Shown here: positions 11,875 to 22,154 of the stretch, one piece after another
How the letters are laid out: every line of letters begins with the position of its first letter
Numbering within the stretch: position 1 is the stretch's first letter
DNA from: Eutreptiella sp. 'Long Island Sound 2002'
Taxonomy: Eukaryota > Euglenozoa > Euglenophyceae > Eutreptiales > Eutreptiaceae
Direction: 5' to 3'
NCBI GenBank assembly: GCA_964036045.1
Contig: OZ038379.1
Span: 71,640,719-71,704,718, forward strand
DNA length: 64,000 nucleotides
Notes under the pieces: model-generated
The model's database searches: none
The model's input: only the letters and a program-made list of their open reading frames with translations
What the model was told of the DNA's origin: nothing
Translations under genes and position numbers: made by a program

Positions 11875-12353
11875 TGTAACGGCAGCAGTGACAGCACTCA
11901 ATTATACACTGATGTGATCAGAATTTCAATGATTCTCAGATGTACATTAGTGCAGTACCTTTCCGCTTCATTTCATGTTTTCCGTTCGCCGCCAGATGTC
12001 GCCTGTGAGCGCGCGTCGAGTCGCATTTGTCTTTCGTGATTTCCCAATCGGATTTATTTAAATTATTTCGAATGATTTCACGTTGTGTCGTTAATTGCGA
12101 TGAATGCGCATTGAGATTCTATGTCTGCTCCATTTTTGTAGACCGGGTTTTCGTACTCCTCACATTCCACCATGGAGTTCAAAGGACTTACAAGTGCTTC
12201 GCATATGTCGCTCCCAGAGGCTGGATATGGGTCCGAAGAGGGTTATGTGGGTTCGGAGATATCAGGGGCAGTGTCGGGCGTTACGACCCCTGGGGCATCA
12301 AGGCTACAGGCTTCGCAGTCACAACAAAGATCAACCACTATGCAGCGGTTACA
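11875..12353 (+). repeat. 5' LTR of element C (479 bp)
   Basis: Bounded by the short inverted ends TGTAAC and GTTACA. About 97% identical to the 3' LTR (21676-22154), differing mainly near 11954-11960, 12168-12171 and 12264-12292. It contains ATG 12172, from which the first gag frame runs out of the LTR. Confidence 0.93.
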
Positions 12354-13041
12354 TGGTAGCAGAGGAAATCATGACTCTGCTTCTGAAATCTCCACTGATA
12401 CTCCGAGATCGTCGGACTTTAGCGGGGCTATTACTCCTTCTGGGTCGCTGCGTGTTCCCCCCGAGGTTACCTTCGTAGCATCTCCCCAACAAACCGAGGA
12501 TCATCCGTCAGAGTGCCCTTACTGTGGCCATAGGCATTGGCCTGGAGTTCATACTTGTGCTGATTGTTGTGTGAAAGCCCCACCCAACCTTAAACCCGGT
12601 CGAGAATCCCCCTCCTCAAGCGAATCTGGTTCCAGCTCTCAAGCTTTGCCTGATCTAGAAGACAGCAGCAGCGAAGGAGAGCCATCCAATACTGGAATGG
12701 ATGAGATTTCTGGTGAATACTGGGAACACCAATTCCAGGATATTTGGAACCAAGAATTTCTGCAACGCCAGAATTGGCTGCTGGTGGAGGCGAGCTACCG
12801 TGGCCGCCTGAGGGACTGGTTCAGGGCATCGTGCCAGTTCATCAGGGACACAGGCCGGTCGAGATTTGACGCCACATTGCAGGAGCAAGAGGACTGGGAA
12901 GAGCTGATGGACCAGTTCGACCACCAGGCCGCCGTGATGGTGCAGATGGCCATCATCGCCGAGGAGAGACGCCAGAATGTGCATCCGCACGCTGGTCCGT
13001 CTGGCGTCTGGGTCGGAACGACGACGAAGTCGACGAAATGA
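12172..13041 (+). CDS. gag: Element C gag, N-terminal frame (289 aa)
   Basis: Opens at ATG 12172 within the LTR and reads without a break through the primer binding site to TGA 13039-13041. Features: a serine/threonine-rich N terminus, a small cysteine cluster (CPYCGHRHW...CADCC, residues about 119-136) and a helical acidic region with W-rich motifs (EYWEHQFQDIWNQEF). Its stop overlaps the next frame's ATG (ATGA at 13038-13041), so the two frames are either joined by a -1 shift or are a broken single gag. I know no named domain here; assignment as gag rests on position between primer site and capsid. Confidence 0.6.
   Translation: MEFKGLTSASHMSLPEAGYGSEEGYVGSEISGAVSGVTTPGASRLQASQSQQRSTTMQRLHGSRGNHDSASEISTDTPRSSDFSGAITPSGSLRVPPEVTFVASPQQTEDHPSECPYCGHRHWPGVHTCADCCVKAPPNLKPGRESPSSSESGSSSQALPDLEDSSSEGEPSNTGMDEISGEYWEHQFQDIWNQEFLQRQNWLLVEASYRGRLRDWFRASCQFIRDTGRSRFDATLQEQEDWEELMDQFDHQAAVMVQMAIIAEERRQNVHPHAGPSGVWVGTTTKSTK
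12354..12365 (+). other. Primer binding site of element C
   Basis: TGGTAGCAGAGG abuts the LTR end; close to the initiator tRNA-Met complement used by many plant LTR elements. Confidence 0.78.
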
Positions 13042-15352
13042 GGTGTGATTCGACACATTCGCACCTCTCCAGGGAGCAACTGTCCAAACTCCCCAGCTCT
13101 GCCTCCAGTGTTGACACTTGGGTTGACGAGGTCAGAAGCAAAGGAAAAGGGACGAGATGCCCTTCCTGTGGCGAGTGCGCCAAGGACTGCTCCTGTCGAC
13201 AGCAGATTTTGTCGCTGGAAAGCAGGGTGAAGGAGCTGAAGAAGGCCGCCAAGGAGAAAAAGAGGGATGATGACAGCAAGTGGAAGGAGATGGAACAGAA
13301 GTTGGAAAAGCTTACAGATCTGGTACAAAATCTGAGCACTACTGGGCTCACTGGACCAGCGCCTACAATGGCAAGCCACCCAGCACCTACCTCCTCAGCT
13401 GCACCTACATCCACGCCTTACGGCGTTCCACATTCTCCAGCACCCCCAGCTTTTACTGGCCACCATCCAGCTTTTACTGGAATTTCTGGTATCCCCCCTA
13501 CTGGATTTACAAGTCCTATTGGGTTCAATCTGGGTACAGAAGGAGGAGAATCTTCGTCGGAGAGGTCTGTACTGTCAGTGGGTACTGTTGCTGATATTGA
13601 TGGAGAAGCAAGGACCACCGTGAAGGAGCGATCAATGGCTTTGAAGAAGAAGGACCGGCAGCAGAAAGAAAACGAGGCCAAAATCAAAGAAAAGCAGAAG
13701 AAATTGAAGGAGATGAGGCTGCATCAAGCTCAACCAACGCCGTTCGTGCAGCCTACTGTGGACCAGGCGTTGCTGGCGGCCGCAATTGCGCAAGCACAGG
13801 CAATGGGAAGTGCTGCAGTCCATCCAGTGTTCGTCAATCCAGTCGGCACAGCCTCAAATTTCAACCTGAACCAGCTGCTGAACCCTTTGCACATGAGGCT
13901 GAGAGGGTCAGTAATGAAGCAGCCGAAGTTCTCAGGACACCCAAATTACTGGGCGTCCTTCGAGAGGAAGTTCATGGTGTGGCTGCAGACGGAGAAGCTG
14001 GACAAGGAGCTCTGGATCCTTGGGCTGATGGACTGCTTGACTGGCAAGCTCAGGGAAAGTACCTACAATCTTTATGTCGAAAGACAAAATCAAGGGACCC
14101 CCCTGACGTACGAAGAGCTGTACTAAAGTCTCAAGAAGAAGGGCTCTCGACTTCCTGAAGATCATTAGCGGAACCGTCTGGAGAACTTCAGGGCGATCAA
14201 GAAATTATTTCTGGAAGAGATTCAAATTGCAAGGCAAGATTGGGAGTTTTTGGTGCAAGAGGCGGAGAACTCTGGAGAAGGACTTTCTGAAGGCGAAATG
14301 AAGAAGATCCTCGTGAGCAGGCTCACGCCGGAGACCAAGCAGAAGATCAGGGACTCTCAGGCGGACCAAAAAGTCCTGGGCAACTGGGTTGAAGTCCGAG
14401 GATTGCCGGAAACTATGGGAAAAATGGCTGTTCGTGAGTTCCTACACTGTATCAGTGCTACTGGATTGAAGGACATCACTATTCGTGAGGGCAGATGGAG
14501 AGTTGGTTTCCACGATTCTCAGCAGTCGGAGTTTTTCTGCAGCATGGTGGATGGAAAAGTGAAGTATAAGGGAACAGTTTTGAAGGAACGACCGTGGATC
14601 TTCTCGTATGGAGTCGAGCAGATCTGGGACCAACTTGAAAAGTATGCAAACTTAGAACGCCAGAAGTCCCAGGATGCACATGGCTTCGGAGGCAAGGTCA
14701 ACGCCGTTGGTGAGAAGGGATGCTCTGTGTGCATTGCCCTTGTAAAAGAAGGTCGAGCGGCAACTCACACGACCGCAGATCACAGATGGACGCCCTCAGA
14801 TCTCAAGACAATTCAGTCCAAAATGGATGGAAAGGGAAATTCTCCCAAAAATCCCCAGCAGGATGGAGCACGAGATGCTGACCAGCATGGAAGGGGAAAG
14901 GGTAAAGGGCAGTCCAAAGGAAAGAATAGAGACTGGACACCAAAAGATTACTTGCAGCAAGGCAGATATCCAAGCGACTCAAGATGGACCGATGCTGGTG
15001 GAAAAACTGGTGGAAAAATGGCCAAAAAGGTGGAAATGGCAAGGGAAAGTCCGGGAATCAAGATGATTCCAAGGTGAATGGCAACCCCCTGTACGCGGAG
15101 ACGCCAGCGAACAAGACCTTCGGCAACAACAAGGATACTGGAGGTCGAGGCAAGGGCAGATCCAACGAATCCAACCCCAATTCCAACACCTCCAACAACA
15201 AAGGTCAAGGTGGTAAGAAAGGTGGTGGTGGAAAATCATTTGGTGGCCGTGGACGTGGAAAAGGAGTGAATGCTGTCGAAGCAGGAGAAGAATGGGTTGA
15301 CGAAGGACAAGTACAGGACGTACAGCCGAACGAAGAAGAAGAATGGCAATAG
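13038..15352 (+). pseudogene. gag: Element C gag, capsid and nucleocapsid region
   Basis: 13038-14126 encodes a cysteine cluster (CPSCGECAKDCSC), a lysine-rich coiled coil (residues 60-100), a proline/glycine-rich stretch, and a capsid-like region (HPNYWASFERKFMVWLQ, then DCLTGKLRESTY). In-frame stops TAA 14124-14126 and TAG 14166-14168 interrupt it; the same frame continues to 15077 with SRLTPETKQKIRDS and a C/H-containing segment (CSVCIALVKEG...HTTADHRW). The basic GK/GR-rich C terminus lies in the next frame (-1), ending at TAG 15352. Gag coats the RNA in particles; this copy cannot make it without two stop readings and a frame change. Confidence 0.72.
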
Positions 15353-15390
15353 GGAAGCCAACTTGACCCAAATCCCAACACTGGGGTTGA

Positions 15391-16875
15391 GTGGCAGGAG
15401 ACAAAACTCATCAGGGTAGTTGGGGCGGTGGATGGACGCTGCTGGGACCGGCTGGCGCGCTCCTCTGGCCTCCTGTACCCTGCAGGGTCCTCAGCGCTGT
15501 CCGGCGAGGCAAGCAGCGCCAGTTTGTCTGCTGGATCCAGGTCAGAACGACGGATGGTAAGGTTAAACTTGCCAGATGTCTGATTGACAATGGTTCAGAA
15601 GTCAATCTGGTAAGAAAAGGCTTTCTGCAGGAGGATGAGGCGAAGATGTCCTCCACCCCTGTCCGGCTGGAGGGAGTAAGCGGACATCGCCTTGACGGTA
15701 GCGACAGAGAAGCAGAATTGGCGGTCAGATTGGTGAAACAATCAGTCTGGAGTGTGGAAGAGACGGTCACTGAGGAGTGGTTTGCTGCAAAATTCTAAGA
15801 AGCCAGCATAAAGTATGATTTATTCTTGGGTCAACCATGGCTTCACGCTCACCGTGTGTCGCCCATGGGACACAGGACATGCTTCCTCCAAGATCCGTCG
15901 ACCAACGACCCGTCCGAACTGTATTATCTGCACCCATATACCAAGAGTATCCACCAATTCAAGGAGAGAAATAAGCTGCATTTTCAGCAAGATGGGCAGG
16001 AATGGACAAGGAATCAAGAAGATTTCGACGAAGGAAAGGTGGATTCGTTGAACAGCAAGAAGTGGAAGTCAGTTTGCTATCGAGTAGTCGACAAATGGCG
16101 GGACATTCTGGTGGACTATTTCGAAAAGAACCACAATTTTCGTCCTGAAGTTGATGCTTTTGCAAACAAAAAGAATAAAAGATTTCCGAAGTTCTACGAC
16201 GATGCCTGGAGTGAGGACTGGTCGGAACCTCTTTGGATCAATCCGCCCTTCGACGTTTTCCCTCGTGTAGTGCAGAAGCTGAAGCAATCCGGCGCGAAGG
16301 CGATTTTAATTGTCCCCAATTGGCCAAGACAAGAGTGGTTCAAGGACATTATGGACATTTCAATCGACATTGTCGAGCTACCTCACAAGGGAGTGAAGCT
16401 GTATTGCGAAGACAATGGCAAGCCTTTGCCACAGCGTTCGTGGAGCACGTTGGCGTGCTTGGTTGACGGGAATCTGGGAGATTATTGGCAAGATGACAGT
16501 GAAATGGGAACAGAAGAGGTCATATCAAATTCCTCAAGAATCGACGAAATTGAGGTGGATGAAGACGATCGAGAGCGGAATCCCGACGTATCGTCGCGGA
16601 AGGAGGGAAGGACAATCGGCGTCCCTCAAGAGAACGCCTCCATCCATTACAATTCGTCCCCATCAGACAAGAATCAAGCCGAAAAAGTCAAGATTTCAAG
16701 CAAGAATGAAGACAAATCTCCAAGAATCTCGCCTGAATTGACAGGAATGAAGCTGAATTCGTCCGATCGTCCCTTCAAGACATTCGTGGACCCCTTTGAT
16801 TGGTGGGATCCCACGGAGGAGCGAGCTCAGGTGAGCTTCATCCGCCAGCAATGCGACGAAAAAGTTTTTGAATGA
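15391..16875 (+). pseudogene. pol: Element C protease and methyltransferase-like domain
   Basis: In the -1 frame relative to the gag end. The aspartic protease shows the active-site string CLIDNGSEVNLV (about 15580-15612) and the second motif YDLFLGQPWL. Between them is a single in-frame TAA (15796-15798). Next comes a domain (about 16140-16460) with VDAFANKKNKRF, WSEPLWINPPFDVF, KAILIVPNWPRQEWF. It resembles the putative Dam-like N6-adenine methyltransferase region known downstream of RNase H in DIRS-type elements; NPPF fits the family's catalytic (D/N)PP(Y/F) motif IV. An acidic, lysine-rich linker follows to TGA 16873-16875. Function as an active methyltransferase is an inference. Confidence 0.75.
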
Positions 16876-17220
16876 AGTGGCCAAGAACATGAGACCACGA
16901 CCAACAATCGCAAATTGGTGGACATAATGTCGGTGATTAAATGTGGGAATCAGGTCGACGGAGACAAGATATCTGCAAGAAGGGACGCAGTGTTCGAAGA
17001 TGATCAAGATGACGTGCTGAGTGGGAAGTTGTGGAAAAACCCCCCAATTCGATGTGAAAATGGGGAAGCCAAGATTGACATAATCGAAGGCTCAAAGGTG
17101 CACAAACAACTTCCATTCTATCTCCACGGCACCAAAGCAGATGCCCTGCGAAAGATTATTGAGCGCAATCTCTATGAGTTCGGTTGGTTGGAGGGCTGCA
17201 TGAGTTCTGAGTGGTGTTAA
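16876..17220 (+). pseudogene. pol: Element C pol linker and start of RT
   Basis: Same frame as both neighbours. It ends with the RT entry segment (DALRKIIERNLYEFGWLEG, then SSEW) that normally leads into APF-VPK. A TAA at 17218-17220 splits it from the main RT frame, which resumes at once with APFTVPKPP. Together with 15796 and 16873 there are three stops in an otherwise continuous pol. Confidence 0.75.
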
Positions 17221-20200
17221 GCACCCTTTACTGTGCCAAAACCCCCACCTGCTGACCAATCCAGCATAGATGCTTGGCTTCTAGTGGTGGATTACAGAGC
17301 CCTGAATGCCGCCACGGTACCAGACGCGCATCCTCTTCCTTTAATTGAGAAGGAGATAGCCGCGAGAGCCAAAGGCAAGCTCTTTACTGTGTTGGATTTG
17401 CGCCATGGCTTTCATCAGATGCCCCTTCGAAAGGAGGACAGGCATTTGACGGCAATGTGCACGCCCTGTGGCACTGTCCAGTGGACTGTACTGCCGATGG
17501 GTCTGAAGAATGCGCCGTCGATGTTCCAGAAGATGATGGAGACTATTTTATTTCAGAAGCACAAGTCTTTGGATTTACAAGAATTCTGCAGCATCTACAT
17601 TGACGACCTTCTGATTGCCACGCCGTTGGGAAACAACTTTGATGAGTGCCTGAAGTTGCACGAAGAACAAGTTCGAAAAGTTCTCGAAGTCCTTCGACAA
17701 GAGAAGCTCGTGTGTGGACCCAAGAAGGGCAAGATGTTCCTCCAGAGTGTGGAGTTTTGTGGCTCTGTCTTGGAGGATGAGACAAGAAGACCAGCCCCAG
17801 GAAAAATGGCTGCCCTGCAGCTCTGGGAAAGGCCTAAAACCATCACGCAGCTTCGTGCCTTTTTAGGCTGCTGCAATTACTACCACGAGTTCCTTCCTCT
17901 CTACGCCAAGTTCTCTGGTCCCTTGACAGAGTTACTCAAGGTTGGCAAAATAGAAGGAAAGAAGGGATCTCAAGTCAAGCTCAGGTGGACGCCAGAATGT
18001 GAAGAAGCCTTTACTGGTTTCAAGGAAGCACTGGCAAATGTGGTTACATTAAAGACTCCGTGGTTGGATGGAAGACCTTTCTATATTCGTACAGACGCCA
18101 GTCGTTACGCCATTGGTGCTACGATCGAACAAGTCGACGACGAAGGTCACCATCATCCTCTGGCTTTCTGGTCTCGCAAGCTTACAACAAGGCAGCGAAA
18201 TTGGAGTCCAAGGGAACAAGAAGCCTACGCAATCCTTTGTGCCTTACGGCGCTATGAGGGTTGGATCTTGGGCCATCGCGTTGAGGTACTGACTGACCAC
18301 AAGTCACTGGAGAGCTGGAGGACAGAACATGTGGATACCCCTGGTGGACCAGCTGGGAGAAGAGGACGTTGGCATGAAACTCTCAGCAGATTTGACCTCC
18401 ATGTGACTTACATTCCGGGTCGCTACAACACAGTGGCGGACGCCCTGAGTCGCTGGGCCTACCCAGCCTCAGAGGCTTACTCTGAAGTGAGTTTTCATGG
18501 GACAGCGACGGATAAAGCTGAAGTGATCGAGTTCGACAAGGAGGAACAAGCACTGATCAAGAAACATTGTCTCCAATGTTCGATTAAAAATCGGATGAAG
18601 GTGGATTTGGTCAGATGCAAGGAGATTACCAGGGCAGATCAGACTGCAGGAGTTAACTCTGACTCTGAGTCGTCGCTGCCACTCCTGAATGTGTTCCCTA
18701 CGACGAGATCCAAAGCAAAATCCACGCTCCCTCCACAACAAAAGGACAAGGAAACTTCCTTCCTCTATGTGGATTGGACGAAGATGTACAAGGAGGACAG
18801 GTTCTTTGGGTCTGTATACCACAAGTTGAAAGGGGACAAGCCTTACGACTCTGAAGAGACGTCTGATTTCAAAATCCAAGGCGACAAGTTATTTTGGCAA
18901 GGACGGATTGGTGTTCCTGATTGTCTGATTGACCAATATGTCAAACATTGGCATCGGAATGAGACAGCCCACACACATTCTCGTGTGCTGGAACAGGAGC
19001 TACGCCACAGAGTGTACACAAGGGACCTCAAGGGTGCCTGTGAACGAGTTGCCACAGGATGCAAGCAATGTCAGGCGACCATCCCCAAGATTCAAAAGGC
19101 AGAAGGACTACTGAAGGGATTACCAATTCCTGAGAGGCTGTTCAACAAGGTGACGGCGGATGTCTTCGAGTTGGGACAAATCCAAGAGGAATGTCTCTAC
19201 ACGAGGAAGCCTATCGATGGGGTTTTGTTAATTCAAGACCGCCACAGTGGCTACATCCAAGTCCTCCCTTGCAACACGAAGCATCTCACTTCTGAAATGG
19301 CTGCCAAGTGGACTGCAAGTCAGTGGATGAGTAACTGGGATGTGCCCAGTGAAATTCTGACGGACAGTGGGAAAGAGTTCATTGGGACTTGGTGGGAGAA
19401 CGTGTGTGCCCTATTGGGAGTTCATCACCTTCGTGCCCGAGTCTACGACCATCGAGCTCTCCCTGCTGAACGCGCTGGAAGGATTCTTATCTCCATTCTG
19501 AGAAAATTCCTGGCGACTGAAAAAGACTACAATCGGTTGGAGACAATTTACTGTGTCTTGAGAAGATACCATCGCACCAAGAATTACACTGGATTAAGTC
19601 CGAATGAGCTGGTTTTTGGTCGAGAGAAGATGGGTCCAGGACCAGTGATGTATCATCCAAGGCAGTGCTACGACGCCTCGCAATGGTTTGAAAGGATCAA
19701 GGATCTAGAGTCCAAGTGGATCCAAGCCAAAGTGGAAAGTCAAGCAGATTGGTTGAATTTCAAAAATAAGTCAAGAACGCAAGGAAAACCCTTCGAGAAA
19801 GGCCAGCAAGTTTGGCTTCGTAAGTCAGACGAGACCCTGAAGGACGACAACAAATTGTTACCTTTGTGGGATGGCCCATTCCAAGTCAAAAGTCAACTAA
19901 GTGAGACTACATTCAACATTGAGATTGAGCCAGGCAGGCATCAAGAAGTACATCAAGATCATTTGAAGGCCGAAGTACCCTGCCCCAAAGGAAGGTTCAA
20001 GCCTCTCTATTGGACTTCGAAGTACCTGAGCGACAGGAAGATGGTCACAAGCAGTTTCGAGTTGGAGAAGATTCTTGAGTACAAGAAGAATGCTCGAGGC
20101 AAGTGGTACTTTCTGTGCAGATGGAAAGGATTCGGTCCAGAAGAAGACAAATGGGAGCCAGCTTCAAGCTTTATCCATGGGTATACGGACACTTTCATCA

Positions 20201-20328
20201 AGTTCCTGAAGAAACACCGTGAGATTGACAAAGAGCTCTCGCTGATCAAGGATTGTGTCACCAAGGAAGACTTACAAGCACAAGAAGAAGCTCCAATCGT
20301 GGCATCATCCATTCCAGACAAGATCTGA
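17221..20328 (+). CDS. pol: Element C RT, RNase H, integrase, chromodomain (about 1035 aa)
   Basis: One uninterrupted frame; first ATG-like codon region at 17233 but the frame is open from 17221. RT: LLVVDYRALNA, FTVLDLRHGFHQM, VLPMGLKNAPSMFQ and the catalytic YIDD box (about 17599). RNase H: IRTDASRYAIGA, REQEAYAI, LTDHKSLE, PGRYNTVADALSR. Integrase: HHCC finger (HRNETAHTHSR...CKQCQ near 18955-19075), catalytic Asp in TADVF, Asp in LTDSGKEFIG, Glu in PAERAGR. C-terminal chromodomain: FELEKILEYKK, YFLCRWKGFGPEEDKWEP (about 20058-20160). Reverse transcribes and integrates the element; chromodomain probably directs insertion to marked chromatin. All catalytic residues visible, but upstream stops remove protease linkage. 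Confidence 0.93.
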   Translation, partial: APFTVPKPPPADQSSIDAWLLVVDYRALNAATVPDAHPLPLIEKEIAARAKGKLFTVLDLRHGFHQMPLRKEDRHLTAMCTPCGTVQWTVLPMGLKNAPSMFQKMMETILFQKHKSLDLQEFCSIYIDDLLIATPLGNNFDECLKLHEEQVRKVLEVLRQEKLVCGPKKGKMFLQSVEFCGSVLEDETRRPAPGKMAALQLWERPKTITQLRAFLGCCNYYHEFLPLYAKFSGPLTELLKVGKIEGKKGSQVKLRWTPECEEAFTGFKEALANVVTLKTPWLDGRPFYIRTDASRYAIGATIEQVDDEGHHHPLAFWSRKLTTRQRNWSPREQEAYAILCALRRYEGWILGHRVEVLTDHKSLESWRTEHVDTPGGPAGRRGRWHETLSRFDLHVTYIPGRYNTVADALSRWAYPASEAYSEVSFHGTATDKAEVIEFDKEEQALIKKHCLQCSIKNRMKVDLVRCKEITRADQTAGVNSDSESSLPLLNVFPTTRSKAKSTLPPQQKDKETSFLYVDWTKMYKEDRFFGSVYHKLKGDKPYDSEETSDFKIQGDKLFWQGRIGVPDCLIDQYVKHWHRNETAHTHSRVLEQELRHRVYTRDLKGACERVATGCKQCQATIPKIQKAEGLLKGLPIPERLFNKVTADVFELGQIQEECLYTRKPIDGVLLIQDRHSGYIQVLPCNTKHLTSEMAAKWTASQWMSNWDVPSEILTDSGKEFIGTWWENVCALLGVHHLRARVYDHRALPAERAGRILISILRKFLATEKDYNRLETIYCVLRRYHRTKNYTGLSPNELVFGREKMGPGPVMYHPRQCYDASQWFERIKDLESKWIQAKVESQADWLNFKNKSRTQGKPFEKGQQVWLRKSDETLKDDNKLLPLWDGPFQVKSQLSETTFNIEIEPGRHQEVHQDHLKAEVPCPKGRFKPLYWTSKYLSDRKMVTSSFELEKILEYKKNARGKWYFLCRWKGFGPEEDKWEPASSFIHGYTDTFIKFLKKHREIDKELSLIKDCVTKEDLQAQEEAPIVASSIPDKI

Positions 20329-21675
20329 TCAGAATTTAGGTCGCCGGAACTTTCGAAGAGGTTTACGGTCGACATATACCCTTGGCATGGGGACATACCA
20401 GTCCAGACACATCGTCTATGTGGTTCGACGAACAGATGATGGGACATTCTGGGGTCATCCTGGTCATTCCATCCATCATTCCCATCATGGTCATCATGTG
20501 AATCATGTGCTTCATCTCAGATGATTCCAATCCGAAGATCCGAAAGGCCATTATCCTCAACCACGACGACATTCTCGTGTTTAGCTGTCGACTGGACCCC
20601 TCTACTCGCCTTGGGAAGGACTCGTTCGAGTTCGTGCTCATTACAGAGATTCTGGCACATGACTCAGTCTGATCCATTTCATGTGTTTGACAGATCTGCT
20701 CAGGATGTGATTTCCATCAGCTCTTACATTGAGACAGTTGGTTTCTCTTCCAAACGACCACTGTCAAAGGGCTTATATAGACCAAGTGACGACGATGGTG
20801 TTCTTACTTGTGTCGACTCGCTGTTCATCTGTGGATTGTGTTGGAATCCCCCTCAGAATCAGCTCAATTTTGGCAAATTCCCAGTACCAAGCATTGGATG
20901 CTTATACATTCTGGGACTATAACGAGTCAATTACCCCTTCTGGCTCATACTGGATTAAACATGAAGCCCTGGGAACAATACTGACAGTGTGGGGATACCC
21001 CACTGGGTTTTCTTGGCTATCATTACTTTAAATGATTGAATTTCCATCATGGGATTCATCATCATCATGAGGATTTGACCTGGATTGGCTCTGAATGAGA
21101 ACTGGATTTCCGTTCAGCACTACACACAGTGTCTATCGACATTGAATTGGACCTATTTTGGCTTGCTGTGAACTTCGCCACCCTCAATCCGTGGGCCATT
21201 CACTGAATTTGGTCCCAATTCAGGCACATTTTTGTACCATAATCTGGCATCTGGTCTCATGACTGCAAATGACACCAGCCAGTTTCACATATCTTGGACT
21301 CCATGAGGGGATACCCTATTTTTTTGACGCTCGACGACATGGCGACGCTCGTTTTCTGTTTTCTGGCAGTGGGATGTCAGATCCTGATTTCATCATGAAT
21401 CATGGATCATGAATCATCATGTACATTCTTCACTCAGACTTTCAATTTTCGAATTTTCGAGCTTGAACGAAGCTTTTTCTGTGTGCCCTGAGGTACCTAT
21501 ACGTTTCATTCAAGTCGATGGCCATCGCGAAGCACAGATCTCAGCACAATTTTGCTCAATTCAGCTCATTTTCACACATTTTGCCGACTAATCTAGGTTT
21601 TTGGTCACTTTCGCCGTTTCGTTCACTTCACTTGACCCAGCCTGACATACTGGCGTATGTTTTCAGAGGGGGAGT
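20329..21675 (+). other. Element C 3' UTR and polypurine tract
   Basis: 1.3 kb with no recognisable coding sequence; open frames are short and unrelated to known domains. It includes ATCATGA-rich stretches near 20460-20520 and 21045-21070. It ends in the polypurine tract AGAGGGGGAG (21666-21675) immediately before the LTR. Confidence 0.75.
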
Positions 21676-22154
21676 GTAACGGCAGCAGTGACAGCACTCA
21701 ATTATACACTGATGTGATCAGAATTTCAATGATTCTCAGATGTACATTAGTGCTGTATTTTTTCCGCTTCATTTCATGTTTTCCGTTCGCCGCCAGATGT
21801 CGCCTGTGAGCGCGCGTCGAGTCGCATTTGTCTTTCGTGATTTCCCAATCGGATTTATTTAAATTATTTCGAATGATTTCACGTTGTGTCGTTAATTGCG
21901 ATGAATGCGCATTGAGATTCTATGTCTGCTCCATTTTTGTAGACCGGGTTTTCGTACTCTTCATATTCCACCATGGAGTTCAAAGGAGTTACAAGTGCTT
22001 CGCATATGTCGCTCCCAGAGGCTGCATATGGGTCCGAAGAGGGTTATGTGGGTTCGGAGATATCAGCTGCAGTGTCGGGCAATACGGCCCTTGGGGCATC
22101 AAGGCTACAGGCTTCGCAGTCACAACAAAGATCAACCACTATGCAGCGGTTACA
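21676..22154 (+). repeat. 3' LTR of element C (479 bp)
   Basis: TGTAAC...GTTACA, about 97% identical to 11875-12353. Its internal ATG at 21973 opens a frame that passes through the LTR end into B's gag (see findings). Confidence 0.93.

Larger units (their letters stand above)
11875..22154 (+). mobile_element. Ty3/gypsy chromodomain retrotransposon C
   Basis: Complete 10.3-kb element: LTR (TGTAAC...GTTACA), primer binding site, gag, protease, methyltransferase-like domain, RT, RNase H, integrase, chromodomain, polypurine tract, LTR. Flanks are TCACG (11870-11874) and GCACG (22155-22159), a 5-bp target duplication with one mismatch. Element A carries the uninterrupted gag site (gaagcacgatgcc). 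It is distinct from the A/B/D/E/F family in LTR and protein sequence. Confidence 0.94.

Noticed and set aside
20521-21031. Possible extra gene (envelope-like) after C pol
   Set aside because: Frames of 100-133 codons lack signal peptide, transmembrane segment or family motifs; treated as 3' UTR.
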